A DNA stretch of 64,000 nucleotides from Pseudomonas sp. MF4836 (GTDB lineage: Bacteria > Pseudomonadota > Gammaproteobacteria > Pseudomonadales > Pseudomonadaceae). The notes under the pieces are model-generated. The model saw nothing but the letters and a program-made list of their open reading frames with translations. It searched no databases and was not told where the DNA came from. Where the stretch lies: contig NZ_MVOL01000018.1 in the NCBI RefSeq assembly GCF_002018875.1, positions 1 through 64,000 on the forward strand, in the 5' to 3' direction. The translations under genes were made by a program, and so were the position numbers. Shown here piece after piece: positions 1-7,965 of this stretch; within the stretch, counting starts at the first letter, position 1; each line of letters begins with the position of its first letter.

Positions 1-1
1 T

Positions 2-127
2 GGCTGGCTGAAAGAAAATCGCAGGATCGGCACTCGCTATGACAAGCTGGCCAAGAGCTTTGCAGCCATGGTCACCTTGGCCTGCAGCCTACGTTGCATG
101 CGGCAATACTTTTCGTACAAAGCCTAG
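2..127 (+). mobile_element. 3' end of an IS5-type (DDE) transposase, cut by the window edge
   Basis: The frame starting at base 2 is open to a TAG at 125-127 and gives 41 residues beginning GWLKENRRIGTRYDKLAKSF. The R-I-x-T-R-Y-[DE]-K-x-A pattern is the usual C-terminal helix of IS5-superfamily transposases. Only the last part of the gene is in the window, so the exact IS cannot be named. The IS right end must lie shortly after the stop, at roughly 130-160, because the MFS gene on the other strand loses its natural sequence there. No target duplication can be checked because the other end is missing. Confidence 0.75.
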
Positions 128-149
128 GAATGGACGAGGGACTTGTAAG

Positions 150-761
150 AGGTGCAGATTCGGCTGGGGGGCCTTTCTCGCTGGGAATTGTCAGAAGATG
201 GATTGGTAGTCCAACTACCAGGTGCATTGCGGCTAAGGCAAAGCAACTGTACCTCCACCCGATCTGGTGCTCTAGGCCTGCGATCAGTGGCCAGCCTAAG
301 GTGCTGGCAAACCCACCTAGCAAGGTTAGACCAGTCATCGAGGCACGTGCGTGGTCGCCAAGTAGTCGTCCGAGAGTCGAAAACGCTGCGTCATAAAGGC
401 CAGCAGCCATGCCCGCGCCGATCAGCGTCCATGCTAGGTAATAAACGGCCAAGTGACTGGCTAAGCCCATCAACAGCATACCCATCGCCAAAAATAACGA
501 GCTAGCTGCCAACACGGGGCGTCCCCCACTTTGATCGATCCATCGTCCCACCATGGGCGAGCAAGCTCCTGCGACCAGCAGTCCCCAAGATAATCCAATC
601 ACTACGCTCGTAACTGACCATCCTGTTTCTTTGGTGATTGGTGTTGCAAGAACTGCTGGCAGGTAATAGGTCGAACTCCAAGCAAGGATTTGTGCGATGC
701 CTAATGCCCACACAAGCTTGAATCGGTTGATAGGTCGTTGGCTGCTTTCTAGGTTTTTCAC
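150..761 (-). pseudogene. MFS transporter, C-terminal half removed by IS insertion
   Basis: A major-facilitator N-terminal half starts at 761 (MKNLESSQRPINRFKLVWAL). It shows six membrane segments, the TM2-TM3 loop motif GRWIDQSGGRPV near residues 72-83, and a TM4-TM5 region rich in small residues. About 200 residues are natural; the rest of the frame, down to base 72, runs into the IS on the opposite strand. A full MFS protein has about 400 residues and 12 helices, so this is a truncated, probably dead gene. It lies 36 bases downstream of the flavin monooxygenase at 798-1883 and behind its arsR. That suggests it was the efflux step of an arsenic operon; the substrate is inferred from context only. 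Confidence 0.8.
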
Positions 762-797
762 TAGCTACGGACTCTTGTTTTTTCGGACGCCAGCGGC

Positions 798-1883
798 TCA
801 GTTTTGCGTTACGAGCGTCGGGGCGGCTTCTAACTTACGAACTCGCTTTAGCAAATACCGAAGTATTTGTTCGGCATCAGGCCCCACTCCTCGTAGGGTT
901 GCAGAAGCGAAGTTGCGTTGTTTGGGCAAGCCTACAAAGTACAAGCCTGGAACATGAACGGCTCGCCCGTCGCGCTGCGCCACTCGTCCCTGCTCATCCA
1001 TTACTGGAAGGCCTTGGAGAAATGGCAGGTTCGGACGATAGCCAGTGGCAAAAATCAGGCTATCAACGGTTTCATGCTGCCCTTCGGCCCAAATAACGCC
1101 TGTTGAAGTGACCTCGGAGAACATTGCTGCTTGATTGAAGCGTCCGGATCTCAGAGCCTTTCTGTACGTACCGTCGTCCAGTACAGGCGTGCTTTGATCG
1201 TTTAGCCACTTAGTTTTCTCTAGGCCTGTCCATTTCAACCAAGTATGAAAATCTGCTCCTAATATCCGTTGTGGCGCGAATCGAATCGCCTCTCGCGTGG
1301 CCAGAGTCACGGTTGCAACTTTGGATAAATCGTAAGCGATTTGTACAGCCGAGTTAGCAGCGCCAACTACGACGATGCGTTGCCCACTAAATGCTTCTGC
1401 ATTCCGATAATGAGCACTGTGAAGCTGAGTGCCGCTGAAGTTCTTGAGCCCAGGGATATCGGGTACGTAGGGACGACTGAAGGCTCCTGAGGCCACGACC
1501 ACCGCTCTCGCACAAAAGCTTTGTCCGTTCGCTGCAGTGATCCGAAATCCTTCGCCTTCCTGACCTACGTTCGCGACCCTAATCCCTTGAAGGATAGGTA
1601 ACCGGAAGAAGTCGGCATAACCTTCCAGATAACGCACTACTTCATCCCGAGAAGGGTAGTGGCCTGCTGCTCCAGGAAATGGAAGCCCCGGAAGAGAGGA
1701 ATATGCTGCTGGCGAGAACAATTCAAGGCTGTCGTAGTAATTACGCCAGTTCCCCCCAGGCTGCGATTGCTCATCAAAAATGCGGAAATTGAAGCCGTGC
1801 TGCTTCAGGTGCCAACCGGTAGCCAACCCTGCTTGGCCAGCACCAATGACAATAACATCCAACATCTGACTGCTTATGTTCAT
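798..1883 (-). CDS. ArsO-like FAD/NAD(P)-dependent flavin monooxygenase
   Basis: A 361-residue flavoprotein. The FAD Rossmann motif VIVIGAGQAGLATG sits near residue 10, and the FMO-type region with LHSAHYR comes before a second dinucleotide fold (IVVVGAANSAVQIA). The late FATGYRP motif is typical of flavin monooxygenases. The second fold reads G-A-A-N-S-A, while the other copy in this island (6845-7918) has the canonical G-G-G-N-S-G. The start at 1883 was chosen because longer versions run into arsR; an ATG at 1865 (MLDVIVIG) is an alternative, and neither has a strong ribosome site. It follows arsR (stop at 1922) in the same direction. Family members are found in ars operons as ArsO, but their reaction is not firmly established. 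Confidence 0.8.
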   Translation of the reverse strand: MNISSQMLDVIVIGAGQAGLATGWHLKQHGFNFRIFDEQSQPGGNWRNYYDSLELFSPAAYSSLPGLPFPGAAGHYPSRDEVVRYLEGYADFFRLPILQGIRVANVGQEGEGFRITAANGQSFCARAVVVASGAFSRPYVPDIPGLKNFSGTQLHSAHYRNAEAFSGQRIVVVGAANSAVQIAYDLSKVATVTLATREAIRFAPQRILGADFHTWLKWTGLEKTKWLNDQSTPVLDDGTYRKALRSGRFNQAAMFSEVTSTGVIWAEGQHETVDSLIFATGYRPNLPFLQGLPVMDEQGRVAQRDGRAVHVPGLYFVGLPKQRNFASATLRGVGPDAEQILRYLLKRVRKLEAAPTLVTQN

Positions 1884-1908
1884 GTATGCGCACTCATGCA
1901 CGTATTTA
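1884..1908 (-). promoter_or_regulatory. Possible second ArsR site between arsR and the flavin monooxygenase
   Basis: The gap between arsR and the monooxygenase contains TGTATGCGCACTCATGCACG on the + strand. It is an imperfect inverted repeat sharing the CATG/TGCAC half-site pattern of the 2281-2300 operator. It overlaps or abuts the chosen start codon, so it could control an internal promoter. This is inferred from similarity only. Confidence 0.3.
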
Positions 1909-1921
1909 TGCAAAAAAAGGC

Positions 1922-2269
1922 TCAGACCTTTTCGCCTGGACAGCACAGTGGAACGATGCTTTTGGTGTGGATGAGGATGGCCTCTAGACGCTTGATAATG
2001 GCTGGGCCGTCCACTTCATAGAACATCTGGCGCCCTACCTTAGTGGCTCTAACGATCCCCGCCTCTAGTAGCACCTGAAGGTGGCGAGACACAACCGAAC
2101 GCTCTTGAGGTAAGTCAGCCGCAATTTCAGTGACATCAGCACGGCCTAGTAGCATTACGCGCTTCAGCACTGCGATTCGCGGTGGCTCACAGAGGGCTTT
2201 GAAGAATGCACCGTCCAGCGATTCTATGGCGGCCTCGATTGCCTGGGTTCGGTTCAGTAATAAGGTCAT
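1922..2269 (-). CDS. ArsR/SmtB-family metalloregulator
   Basis: A 115-residue winged-helix repressor. The N-terminal helix region (FFKALCEPPRIAVLKRV) is typical of ArsR/SmtB proteins, the recognition helix is around ERSVVSRHLQVLLEAGIV, and the wing is KVGRQMFYEVDG. It lacks the CxC of the classical ArsR found at 3460-3816. It does carry Cys in the first helix region and an adjacent Cys pair at the very C-terminus (PLCCPGEKV), a plausible As(III) site. It leads the arsR-monooxygenase-MFS operon. A near-palindrome 12-31 bases upstream of its start is the likely autoregulatory operator. Ligand identity is inferred. Confidence 0.85.
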   Translation of the reverse strand: MTLLLNRTQAIEAAIESLDGAFFKALCEPPRIAVLKRVMLLGRADVTEIAADLPQERSVVSRHLQVLLEAGIVRATKVGRQMFYEVDGPAIIKRLEAILIHTKSIVPLCCPGEKV

Positions 2270-2280
2270 GTAGCGACTAT

Positions 2281-2300
2281 ATGTGCATGTACGTGCACAT
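2281..2300. promoter_or_regulatory. Near-palindromic operator upstream of arsR
   Basis: ATGTGCATGTACGTGCACAT is a 20-bp near-perfect palindrome (7-bp arms ATGTGCA/TGCACAT) just upstream of the arsR start at 2269. Position and symmetry fit an ArsR-family autoregulatory site. The same half-sites recur at the right end of the island (29245-29268). Confidence 0.6.
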
Positions 2301-2449
2301 GTAAAGGTCGGGTCGACAAAGCACGACCTGCCAGCACTCCAGAGGGCCGTGCCTATCTACTGACGAGCAACACCTCAATCCAGGTGCCAAACTTCTCAAT
2401 GGGATGATCGGCCAACCTTCTGCTGCTAGGTTATCGGTAGCGTCGACAA

Positions 2450-2911
2450 TCAGCCATCGTCCAGCGGTAACGCCTTGCATATGTAACAAGCCGAGCCAGG
2501 GCAAAGCCCCCTAAACTGCTCCGTCTGTGAGATCAGAGGCGGCGCAGAGCCCCGTTGATGCACTGCGTACCCCTGCTGCTCAAAAAATCCTGGCGCTGTT
2601 GTTGTCAGCAAATGAAATCGAGCGATTCCCTGCCCGGCGGCTATCGCTTCAATGACTCGAAGCATTTCAGCTCCAACCCCTTTCGATCTGCATGCCGGCT
2701 CCACGACCAGGGAACGCAGCAACCCGTCCGTACCATGCGTTTCGAATCCTCCCCATGCGACCGTCTTACTGTCCAGCGTGAACTCAAAAAAGGTTCGGCC
2801 CGGAAGATCAATATCGTCTGATGGAAGGTCAGCAGATTTCAGTGCATCGCGAAAGCGCTGCCATTGCCCACCGGCTATTTCCGTTGCCTGGATCATCATC
2901 TCCCACTCCAT
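2450..2911 (-). CDS. arsN2: Arsinothricin-type N-acetyltransferase, ArsN2 family (GNAT)
   Basis: A 153-residue GNAT protein. The acetyl-CoA loop is RSKGVGAEML after the beta-4 strand (LLRSLVVEPACR), and the fold ends PGFFEQQGY as in GNAT enzymes. The Cys-rich C-terminus (CPGSACYICK) is characteristic of the ArsN2 group found in ars operons, which acetylate and so detoxify the organoarsenical antibiotic arsinothricin. The start at 2911 (MEWEMMIQ) is preceded by AAGGAG at good distance; the open frame extends further without support. It is divergent from the main ars operon, and the palindrome at 2976-2995 lies between them, so both may respond to ArsR. Family assignment is fairly sure; the substrate is from family knowledge. 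Confidence 0.8.
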   Translation of the reverse strand: MEWEMMIQATEIAGGQWQRFRDALKSADLPSDDIDLPGRTFFEFTLDSKTVAWGGFETHGTDGLLRSLVVEPACRSKGVGAEMLRVIEAIAAGQGIARFHLLTTTAPGFFEQQGYAVHQRGSAPPLISQTEQFRGLCPGSACYICKALPLDDG

Positions 2912-2975
2912 CCTTCCATCTCCTTTGTGCTGCTTTGCATGGACTGTTACGGCCCAAGCCGAAGCCGTAGTCATC

Positions 2976-2995
2976 ATATTCGCTTTACCGAATAT
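2976..2995. promoter_or_regulatory. ArsR operator between arsN2 and the main ars operon
   Basis: ATATTCG-CTTTAC-CGAATAT is a perfect 7-bp inverted repeat with a 6-bp spacer, 46 bases before the arsC start. ATTCG/CGAAT arms are typical of arsenic-responsive ArsR sites. It lies in the divergent gap, so one repressor could control both directions. Confidence 0.7.
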
Positions 2996-3040
2996 CTGCC
3001 AAAGCGTATATTCGATTTTCCATATGCATCGAGTCTAGTC

Positions 3041-3463
3041 ATGACCCCTGCTATCAAAGTGCTTTTCGTGTGCGTTGCCAACTCAGCCCGCTCCCAGCTT
3101 GCAGAGGCTTTGCTGCGTCACACCGACCCGCGCTTCGAGGCCTTCAGCGGAGGATCCCAACCCTCTGAGGTTGATCCGCGCACGATTCAGGCGTTGGAGG
3201 CAGTTGGAGTCGATGCGACGGGCCTGCGAAGCAAGTCCATCAGCGAGTTTCAAGCTGATCGATTCGATTACGTAATCACTCTTTGCGATAAATCCGCCAG
3301 CGAGTGCCTACCAATGCCCAGTGCAGGTGAAGTCATTGCCTGGGACTTTCCTGACCCAGTAACGAACGATGATCCCGGTGCATTTCGCCACACGCTCCAC
3401 GACATCCACGAGCGCATCAAGCTCTTCGTTTTGGTCAAGACCAAACACCTGGAGGATCTATGA
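3041..3463 (+). CDS. arsC: Arsenate reductase, low-molecular-weight phosphatase type (first copy)
   Basis: A 140-residue protein that reduces As(V) to As(III), which is then exported by ArsB. The P-loop CVANSARS (C-X5-R) is near the N-terminus. A downstream Cys pair (LCDKSASEC) matches the redox relay of thioredoxin-linked arsenate reductases. The start at 3041 (MTPAIKVLFVC) was chosen by family length; the open frame extends further upstream through the operator region. No clear ribosome site is visible. It is the first gene of the ars operon, and its stop overlaps the arsR start (ATGA). Confidence 0.85.
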   Translation: MTPAIKVLFVCVANSARSQLAEALLRHTDPRFEAFSGGSQPSEVDPRTIQALEAVGVDATGLRSKSISEFQADRFDYVITLCDKSASECLPMPSAGEVIAWDFPDPVTNDDPGAFRHTLHDIHERIKLFVLVKTKHLEDL

Positions 3464-3816
3464 CAGAACCCATGAACCCCACCACGTTATTCAAGTGCTT
3501 GGCGGATGACACCCGAGCCAAAATTTCCCTGCTTGTCGTGAGCGAAGGCGAGCTGTGTGTCTGCGAGCTGACGGCGGCACTCGACCTGAACCAGCCGAAG
3601 ATTTCTCGTCATTTGGCCCTGCTGCGTTCTGCTGGTTTGTTGATGGATCGCCGGCAAGGTCAGTGGGTGTACTACCGCCTGAACCCCGATTTGCCTGCGT
3701 GGGTAACTGCGGTTTTGAAAGAAGTCGTAGACGCCAATCAGCAATGGCTGGAAACCGAGACTAAACGCCTGTGCGGTATGAACGACCGTCCGATCAACCA
3801 GGCCGTGTGCAGCTGA
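3460..3816 (+). CDS. arsR: Arsenical resistance operon repressor ArsR
   Basis: A 118-residue ArsR/SmtB repressor with the classical As(III)-binding CxC in the recognition helix region (ELCVCELTAAL) and winged-helix sequence QPKISRHLALLRSAGLL. Binding of As(III) or Sb(III) to the cysteines releases DNA. It overlaps arsC by 4 bases, so the two are translationally coupled. The likely operator is at 2976-2995. The distinct second ArsR at 1922-2269 lacks this motif, so the two repressors probably bind metal differently. Confidence 0.93.
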   Translation: MTEPMNPTTLFKCLADDTRAKISLLVVSEGELCVCELTAALDLNQPKISRHLALLRSAGLLMDRRQGQWVYYRLNPDLPAWVTAVLKEVVDANQQWLETETKRLCGMNDRPINQAVCS

Positions 3817-3840
3817 TTCACGCCCAACCGGATTAACGAA

Positions 3841-5124
3841 ATGCTGATTGCCGTATTGATATTTATCGCCACCATCGTGCTCGTCATCTGGCAGCCCAAA
3901 GGGCTCGGAGTTGGTTGGAGTGCCACGTTGGGTGCCATCGTGGCGTTGCTGGCAGGCGTCGTTACTCTTGCAGACATACCCGAGGTCTGGCGCATCGTCT
4001 GGAATGCTACCGGAACTTTCATCGCGGTCATCATCATCAGTTTGCTGCTTGATGAGGCAGGCTTTTTTAAATGGGCTGCGCTGCATGTGGCCCGATGGGG
4101 AGGCGGAAGCACCCGCAAGCTGTTCGCATTTATCGTCCTGCTTGGCGCAGCGGTGTCGGCCCTGTTCGCCAATGACGGAGCAGCATTGATCCTCACACCC
4201 ATTGTGATCGCGATGTTGCTGGCGTTGCGTTTTTCTCCTGCGGCTACTTTGGCATTCGTCATGGCAGCCGGTTTTATCGCCGACACGGCGAGCTTACCGC
4301 TGGTGGTTTCCAACCTGGTCAACATTGTTTCTGCCGACTACTTCGATATCGGCTTCAACGAATATGCTTCGATCATGGTGCCGGTAAACATCGTCAGCGT
4401 GGCAGCGACATTAGCCATGCTGCTGTGGTTTTTCCGCAAAGATTTACCAAAGACCTATGACCTCAACCAACTGAACAATCCGGACGAGGCAATCCACGAC
4501 CGGGCCACGTTTGTAGCCGGCTGGTGGGTGCTGGCACTACTCCTGATCGGCTTCTTTGTCATTGAGCCGTTGGGGGTGCCAATCAGCGCCATTGCAGCGG
4601 TCTGTGCGTTCATTCTCTATGTCATCGCGGCTCGTGGTCACGCCATCAACACAAGCAAGGTGCTCAAAGAGGCCCCATGGCAAGTAGTGATTTTTTCTTT
4701 GGGTATGTACCTGGTCGTCTATGGCCTGAAGAACGCCGGCCTGACCGACCACATCGCGCAGATCCTGAACGTGTTCGCCGGTTATGGCGTTTGGGGCGCG
4801 TCCCTGGGTACAGGGCTGCTAACAGCATTGCTGTCTTCGATCATGAACAACATGCCCACGGTTCTGGTTGGTGCCTTATCCATCCAAGCCGCCGAAGTTG
4901 ATGGCGTCGTACAGCAAGCAATGGTGTACGCCAACATCATTGGCTGCGATCTAGGCCCGAAGATCACTCCAATTGGCAGTCTGGCCACGCTGCTGTGGCT
5001 GCATGTGCTGGCCAAGAAGGACATCAAGATCAGTTGGGGTTACTACTTCAAGACTGGGATCGTGCTGACCTTGCCTATCCTCGTCGCCACCTTGTCTGCC
5101 CTGGCATTGCGCCTCAGTTTCTGA
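3841..5124 (+). CDS. arsB: Arsenite efflux transporter ArsB
   Basis: A 427-residue inner-membrane protein with about twelve hydrophobic segments, the usual ArsB length. It shows ArsB hallmarks such as FANDGAALILTPIV and IMNNMPTVLVGALSI. It extrudes As(III)/Sb(III) using the proton gradient, or ATP when paired with ArsA; no arsA is present in the window. It starts 24 bases after arsR and ends 16 bases before the second arsC. Confidence 0.95.
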   Translation: MLIAVLIFIATIVLVIWQPKGLGVGWSATLGAIVALLAGVVTLADIPEVWRIVWNATGTFIAVIIISLLLDEAGFFKWAALHVARWGGGSTRKLFAFIVLLGAAVSALFANDGAALILTPIVIAMLLALRFSPAATLAFVMAAGFIADTASLPLVVSNLVNIVSADYFDIGFNEYASIMVPVNIVSVAATLAMLLWFFRKDLPKTYDLNQLNNPDEAIHDRATFVAGWWVLALLLIGFFVIEPLGVPISAIAAVCAFILYVIAARGHAINTSKVLKEAPWQVVIFSLGMYLVVYGLKNAGLTDHIAQILNVFAGYGVWGASLGTGLLTALLSSIMNNMPTVLVGALSIQAAEVDGVVQQAMVYANIIGCDLGPKITPIGSLATLLWLHVLAKKDIKISWGYYFKTGIVLTLPILVATLSALALRLSF

Positions 5125-5140
5125 ATCAAGGAATCTTCTG

Positions 5141-5611
5141 ATGAAAGTCTTGTTCATGTGCACCCACAACAGCTGCCGCAGCATTCTGTCCGAGGCGCTT
5201 TTCAACCACTTGGCGCCCGAGGGCGTAGAAGCTGTCAGCTCAGGAAGCTTTCCCAGTGGCCGGGTGAATCAAAGGGCACTGCAGACACTGGAGGCGGCGG
5301 GTATCTCTACTGCGGGCTTAAGCAGCAAGGCTTCGGACGCTTTTGAAGGCTCGCCGCCAGACATCGTGATCACTGTCTGTGACCGGGCTGCAGGTGAGGC
5401 ATGCCCAATCTTCTTCGGGCCAGCTTTGAAGGCGCATTGGGGGCTGGCCGACCCGTCTGAGGCTAGCGGGTCGGAAGCCGAGATCACCGCTGCGTTTGAA
5501 ACCACACTAGCCAAAATTCACGAACGCGTGAGCGCATTTCTTGCGCTGCCACTGAAGACCATCAGCACTGACCAGTTGAAAGCTGAATTGAATCGCATCG
5601 GTTCGCTTTAA
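5141..5611 (+). CDS. arsC: Arsenate reductase, low-molecular-weight phosphatase type (second copy)
   Basis: A 156-residue protein with the N-terminal P-loop MCTHNSCRS (C-X5-R) and a second redox region VCDRAAGEACP. It is of the same broad family as the 3041-3463 copy but clearly diverged: longer, with a different P-loop and a C-terminal extension after ALPLKTIST. It sits between arsB and arsH. Whether it uses thioredoxin or mycothiol/glutathione-type reductants cannot be told from sequence alone. Confidence 0.88.
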   Translation: MKVLFMCTHNSCRSILSEALFNHLAPEGVEAVSSGSFPSGRVNQRALQTLEAAGISTAGLSSKASDAFEGSPPDIVITVCDRAAGEACPIFFGPALKAHWGLADPSEASGSEAEITAAFETTLAKIHERVSAFLALPLKTISTDQLKAELNRIGSL

Positions 5612-5658
5612 AGACCAACCGAGGCGGCCCCCAATCAGGCGCCGCCGTAGGAGTTTGT

Positions 5659-6372
5659 ATGCAAGAGACATTGCCGAACGTTCACGCCGACCTGATCGAC
5701 ATTCCTTCGTTGGAGCAACTGGCACCTCGTACGCCTTCGCTCCATAAGCCTCGAATTCTGCTTTTGTACGGATCGACGCGAGAGCGCTCTTTCAGCCGGC
5801 TGGTGACTCAGGAAGCAGCCCGCTTGTTGGAAGAGTTTGGCGCCGAAACCAAGATCTTTGACCCATCAGGTCTCCCGCTGCCGGATGACGCTCCCGATAC
5901 ACATCCCAAGGTCGCTGAGCTGCGCGAGCTGATGCAATGGTCTGAGGGGCAGGTGTGGTGCTCCCCTGAGCGTCACGGCTCCATGAGCGCAGTATTCAAA
6001 GCCCAAATTGACTGGGTACCGCTGGCGATGGGCGCTGTACGGCCTACGCAAGGCAAAACCCTTGCAGTGATGCAGGTCTGCGGCGGCTCCCAATCTTTCA
6101 ACGTGGTCAATCAGCTGCGCGTACTGGGCCGATGGATGCGGATGTTCACCATCCCAAACCAATCTTCGGTGGCCAAGGCATTTACCGAGTTCGACGAGGC
6201 AGGTCGTATGAAGCCGTCCTCGTACTACGACCGACTCGTGGACGTGATGGAAGAGCTGATGAAGTTCACCCTGCTGTTGCGGGATCGCCAGGATTATTTG
6301 GTTGATCGGTACTCCGAGCGCAAAGAGTCCGCCGAAGAGCTTTCCAAACGCGTCAACCAGCGCTCCATCTAA
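5659..6372 (+). CDS. arsH: Organoarsenical oxidase ArsH (NADPH-dependent FMN reductase)
   Basis: A 237-residue flavodoxin-like protein. The FMN phosphate loop is LYGSTRERSFSR, and the ArsH motif SPERHGSMSAVFKAQIDWVP is present, with the long N- and C-terminal extensions of ArsH. ArsH oxidises trivalent methylated and aromatic arsenicals to less toxic pentavalent forms. The start is preceded by TAGGAG. It lies within the ars operon, downstream of the second arsC. Confidence 0.93.
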   Translation: MQETLPNVHADLIDIPSLEQLAPRTPSLHKPRILLLYGSTRERSFSRLVTQEAARLLEEFGAETKIFDPSGLPLPDDAPDTHPKVAELRELMQWSEGQVWCSPERHGSMSAVFKAQIDWVPLAMGAVRPTQGKTLAVMQVCGGSQSFNVVNQLRVLGRWMRMFTIPNQSSVAKAFTEFDEAGRMKPSSYYDRLVDVMEELMKFTLLLRDRQDYLVDRYSERKESAEELSKRVNQRSI

Positions 6373-6392
6373 CGTCAGTGCGAGGAAACTGT

Positions 6393-6815
6393 ATGAGCCA
6401 GATCACGATCTATCACAACCCGCAATGTGGCACCTCTCGCAACACCTTGGAGCTGATCCGCAACAGCGGAGAAGAGCCGACTGTTATCGAGTACCTACAG
6501 ACCCCACCTGACCGCACCACGCTTGTCAGGTTGATCAAGGATATGGGTATTGAGATGCGGGCCCTGCTTCGCATCAAAGGCACTCCTTACGAGGAGTTGG
6601 GACTGGGCGATACGTCACTTACTGATGATCAGCTCATCGATGCCATGATGGCTCACCCCATCCTGATCAATCGCCCCATCGTCGTGACGCCCTTGGGCAC
6701 ACGCTTGTGTCGACCGTCAGAGGCAGTCCTCGACCTTCTGCCGCAAGAGCAGCGCGGCAGCTTCGTCAAAGAAGACGGACAAGTCGTCATTGATGAGAAT
6801 GGCCGCAGGGTTTAA
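6393..6815 (+). CDS. arsC: Arsenate reductase, glutaredoxin-dependent type (third arsC)
   Basis: A 140-residue protein of the E. coli plasmid ArsC (ArsC/Spx) fold. The catalytic Cys is in NPQCGTSRNTL, with family arginines in LINRPIVVTPLGTRLCRP. It uses glutathione and glutaredoxin, unlike the other two reductases here. The start at 6393 has GAGGA upstream; the open frame 15 bases earlier has no support. It sits between arsH and the second flavin monooxygenase. Confidence 0.92.
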   Translation: MSQITIYHNPQCGTSRNTLELIRNSGEEPTVIEYLQTPPDRTTLVRLIKDMGIEMRALLRIKGTPYEELGLGDTSLTDDQLIDAMMAHPILINRPIVVTPLGTRLCRPSEAVLDLLPQEQRGSFVKEDGQVVIDENGRRV

Positions 6816-6844
6816 ACCGATGTAAAGCAGATGGGCCTGGGGGG

Positions 6845-7918
6845 ATGCTGGTGAATCAAAACTCGAAATTTGATGTAGTGGTCATTGGCGGTGGCCAATC
6901 CGCGCTCACCGTAGCCTATTTCTTGAGGCGTACAGGCCTTTCCTATGTATTACTCGACGCCGAGTCAGCACCGGGAGGGGCCTGGCGGCATGGGTGGGAT
7001 TCTCTCCGACTATTCTCGCCGTCTGCTTGGAGCTCAATTGCCGGCTGGCCCATGCCAGCAGTATCCGAGGGGACTCCTGGGCTGGACGATGTTATCGACT
7101 ATCTAACTCTGTACGAGCGTCGATATGACTTTCCCATCATCCGATCCACGCGGGTAAACCGTGTCGAGAAAATCGAAGACGGATTACGGGTTGTCTCCGA
7201 GGACAGAGCCTGGGAGGCCAAAGCGGTTATCAGTGCAACAGGCACCTGGAGCCGCTCATTTATCCCAAGCTATCCCGGACAGGAGTTGTTTTTAGGGCAG
7301 CAGCTTCATTCCGCTCATTACGTTGGGCCGGATGAGTTTGAGGGGAAAACTGTCCTTGTCGTCGGTGGTGGCAACTCGGGAGCCCAGATTTACGCCGAGG
7401 TTTCCAAAGTGGCTCAGACAACCTGGGTAACTCAAGAAGTCCCAAAGTTTCTACCTGATGAGGTTGATGGGCGCGTCCTGTTCGAACGAGCTACAGCTCG
7501 ATTGAAGGCGCAACAGGATGGTGTGGAGCCTGAGCAGCCCGCTGGAGGGTTGGGCGACATCGTAATGGTGTCATCGGTGAAAGACGCTCGTGAACGCGGT
7601 GTATTGAGAGCGGTACGGCCATTCACGCACTTCACTTCGACAGGCGTTGTGTGGTCATCAGGAGACGAAACAAAGTTGGACGTTGTCATCTGGTGCACGG
7701 GATTTTCTCCCGCGCTCGACCACCTGAGCAGCCTGGGCGTTGTAGGCCTGGACGGTAAAGTGGCTGTGGACGAAAATCGAAGTGTTGCGTCACCCAATTT
7801 GTGGCTGGTGGGTTACGGCGATTGGACGGGGCTCGCCTCTGCGACATTGATCGGAGTAACCCGCACCGCTCGGGATGTAGTCAACCAAGTCCAAAGCTAT
7901 CTCACTAGCGAACCCTGA
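6845..7918 (+). CDS. arsO: ArsO-family flavin monooxygenase (second copy)
   Basis: A 357-residue protein with FAD motif VVVIGGGQSALTVAYFL, FMO-type LHSAHYVGPDEFEGK and NADPH motif VLVVGGGNSGAQI. The late WCTGFSPALDHL takes the FATGY position. It ends the ars operon, 29 bases after the Grx-type arsC. It is clearly homologous to the 798-1883 protein but diverged throughout, so the two came with separate ars operons rather than a recent duplication. The biochemical role of ArsO remains uncertain. Confidence 0.85.
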   Translation: MLVNQNSKFDVVVIGGGQSALTVAYFLRRTGLSYVLLDAESAPGGAWRHGWDSLRLFSPSAWSSIAGWPMPAVSEGTPGLDDVIDYLTLYERRYDFPIIRSTRVNRVEKIEDGLRVVSEDRAWEAKAVISATGTWSRSFIPSYPGQELFLGQQLHSAHYVGPDEFEGKTVLVVGGGNSGAQIYAEVSKVAQTTWVTQEVPKFLPDEVDGRVLFERATARLKAQQDGVEPEQPAGGLGDIVMVSSVKDARERGVLRAVRPFTHFTSTGVVWSSGDETKLDVVIWCTGFSPALDHLSSLGVVGLDGKVAVDENRSVASPNLWLVGYGDWTGLASATLIGVTRTARDVVNQVQSYLTSEP

Positions 7919-7965
7919 TGTCTCGCGACGCAAATCGAGTGTGCCTACTGTGATGCGACTTCAAG

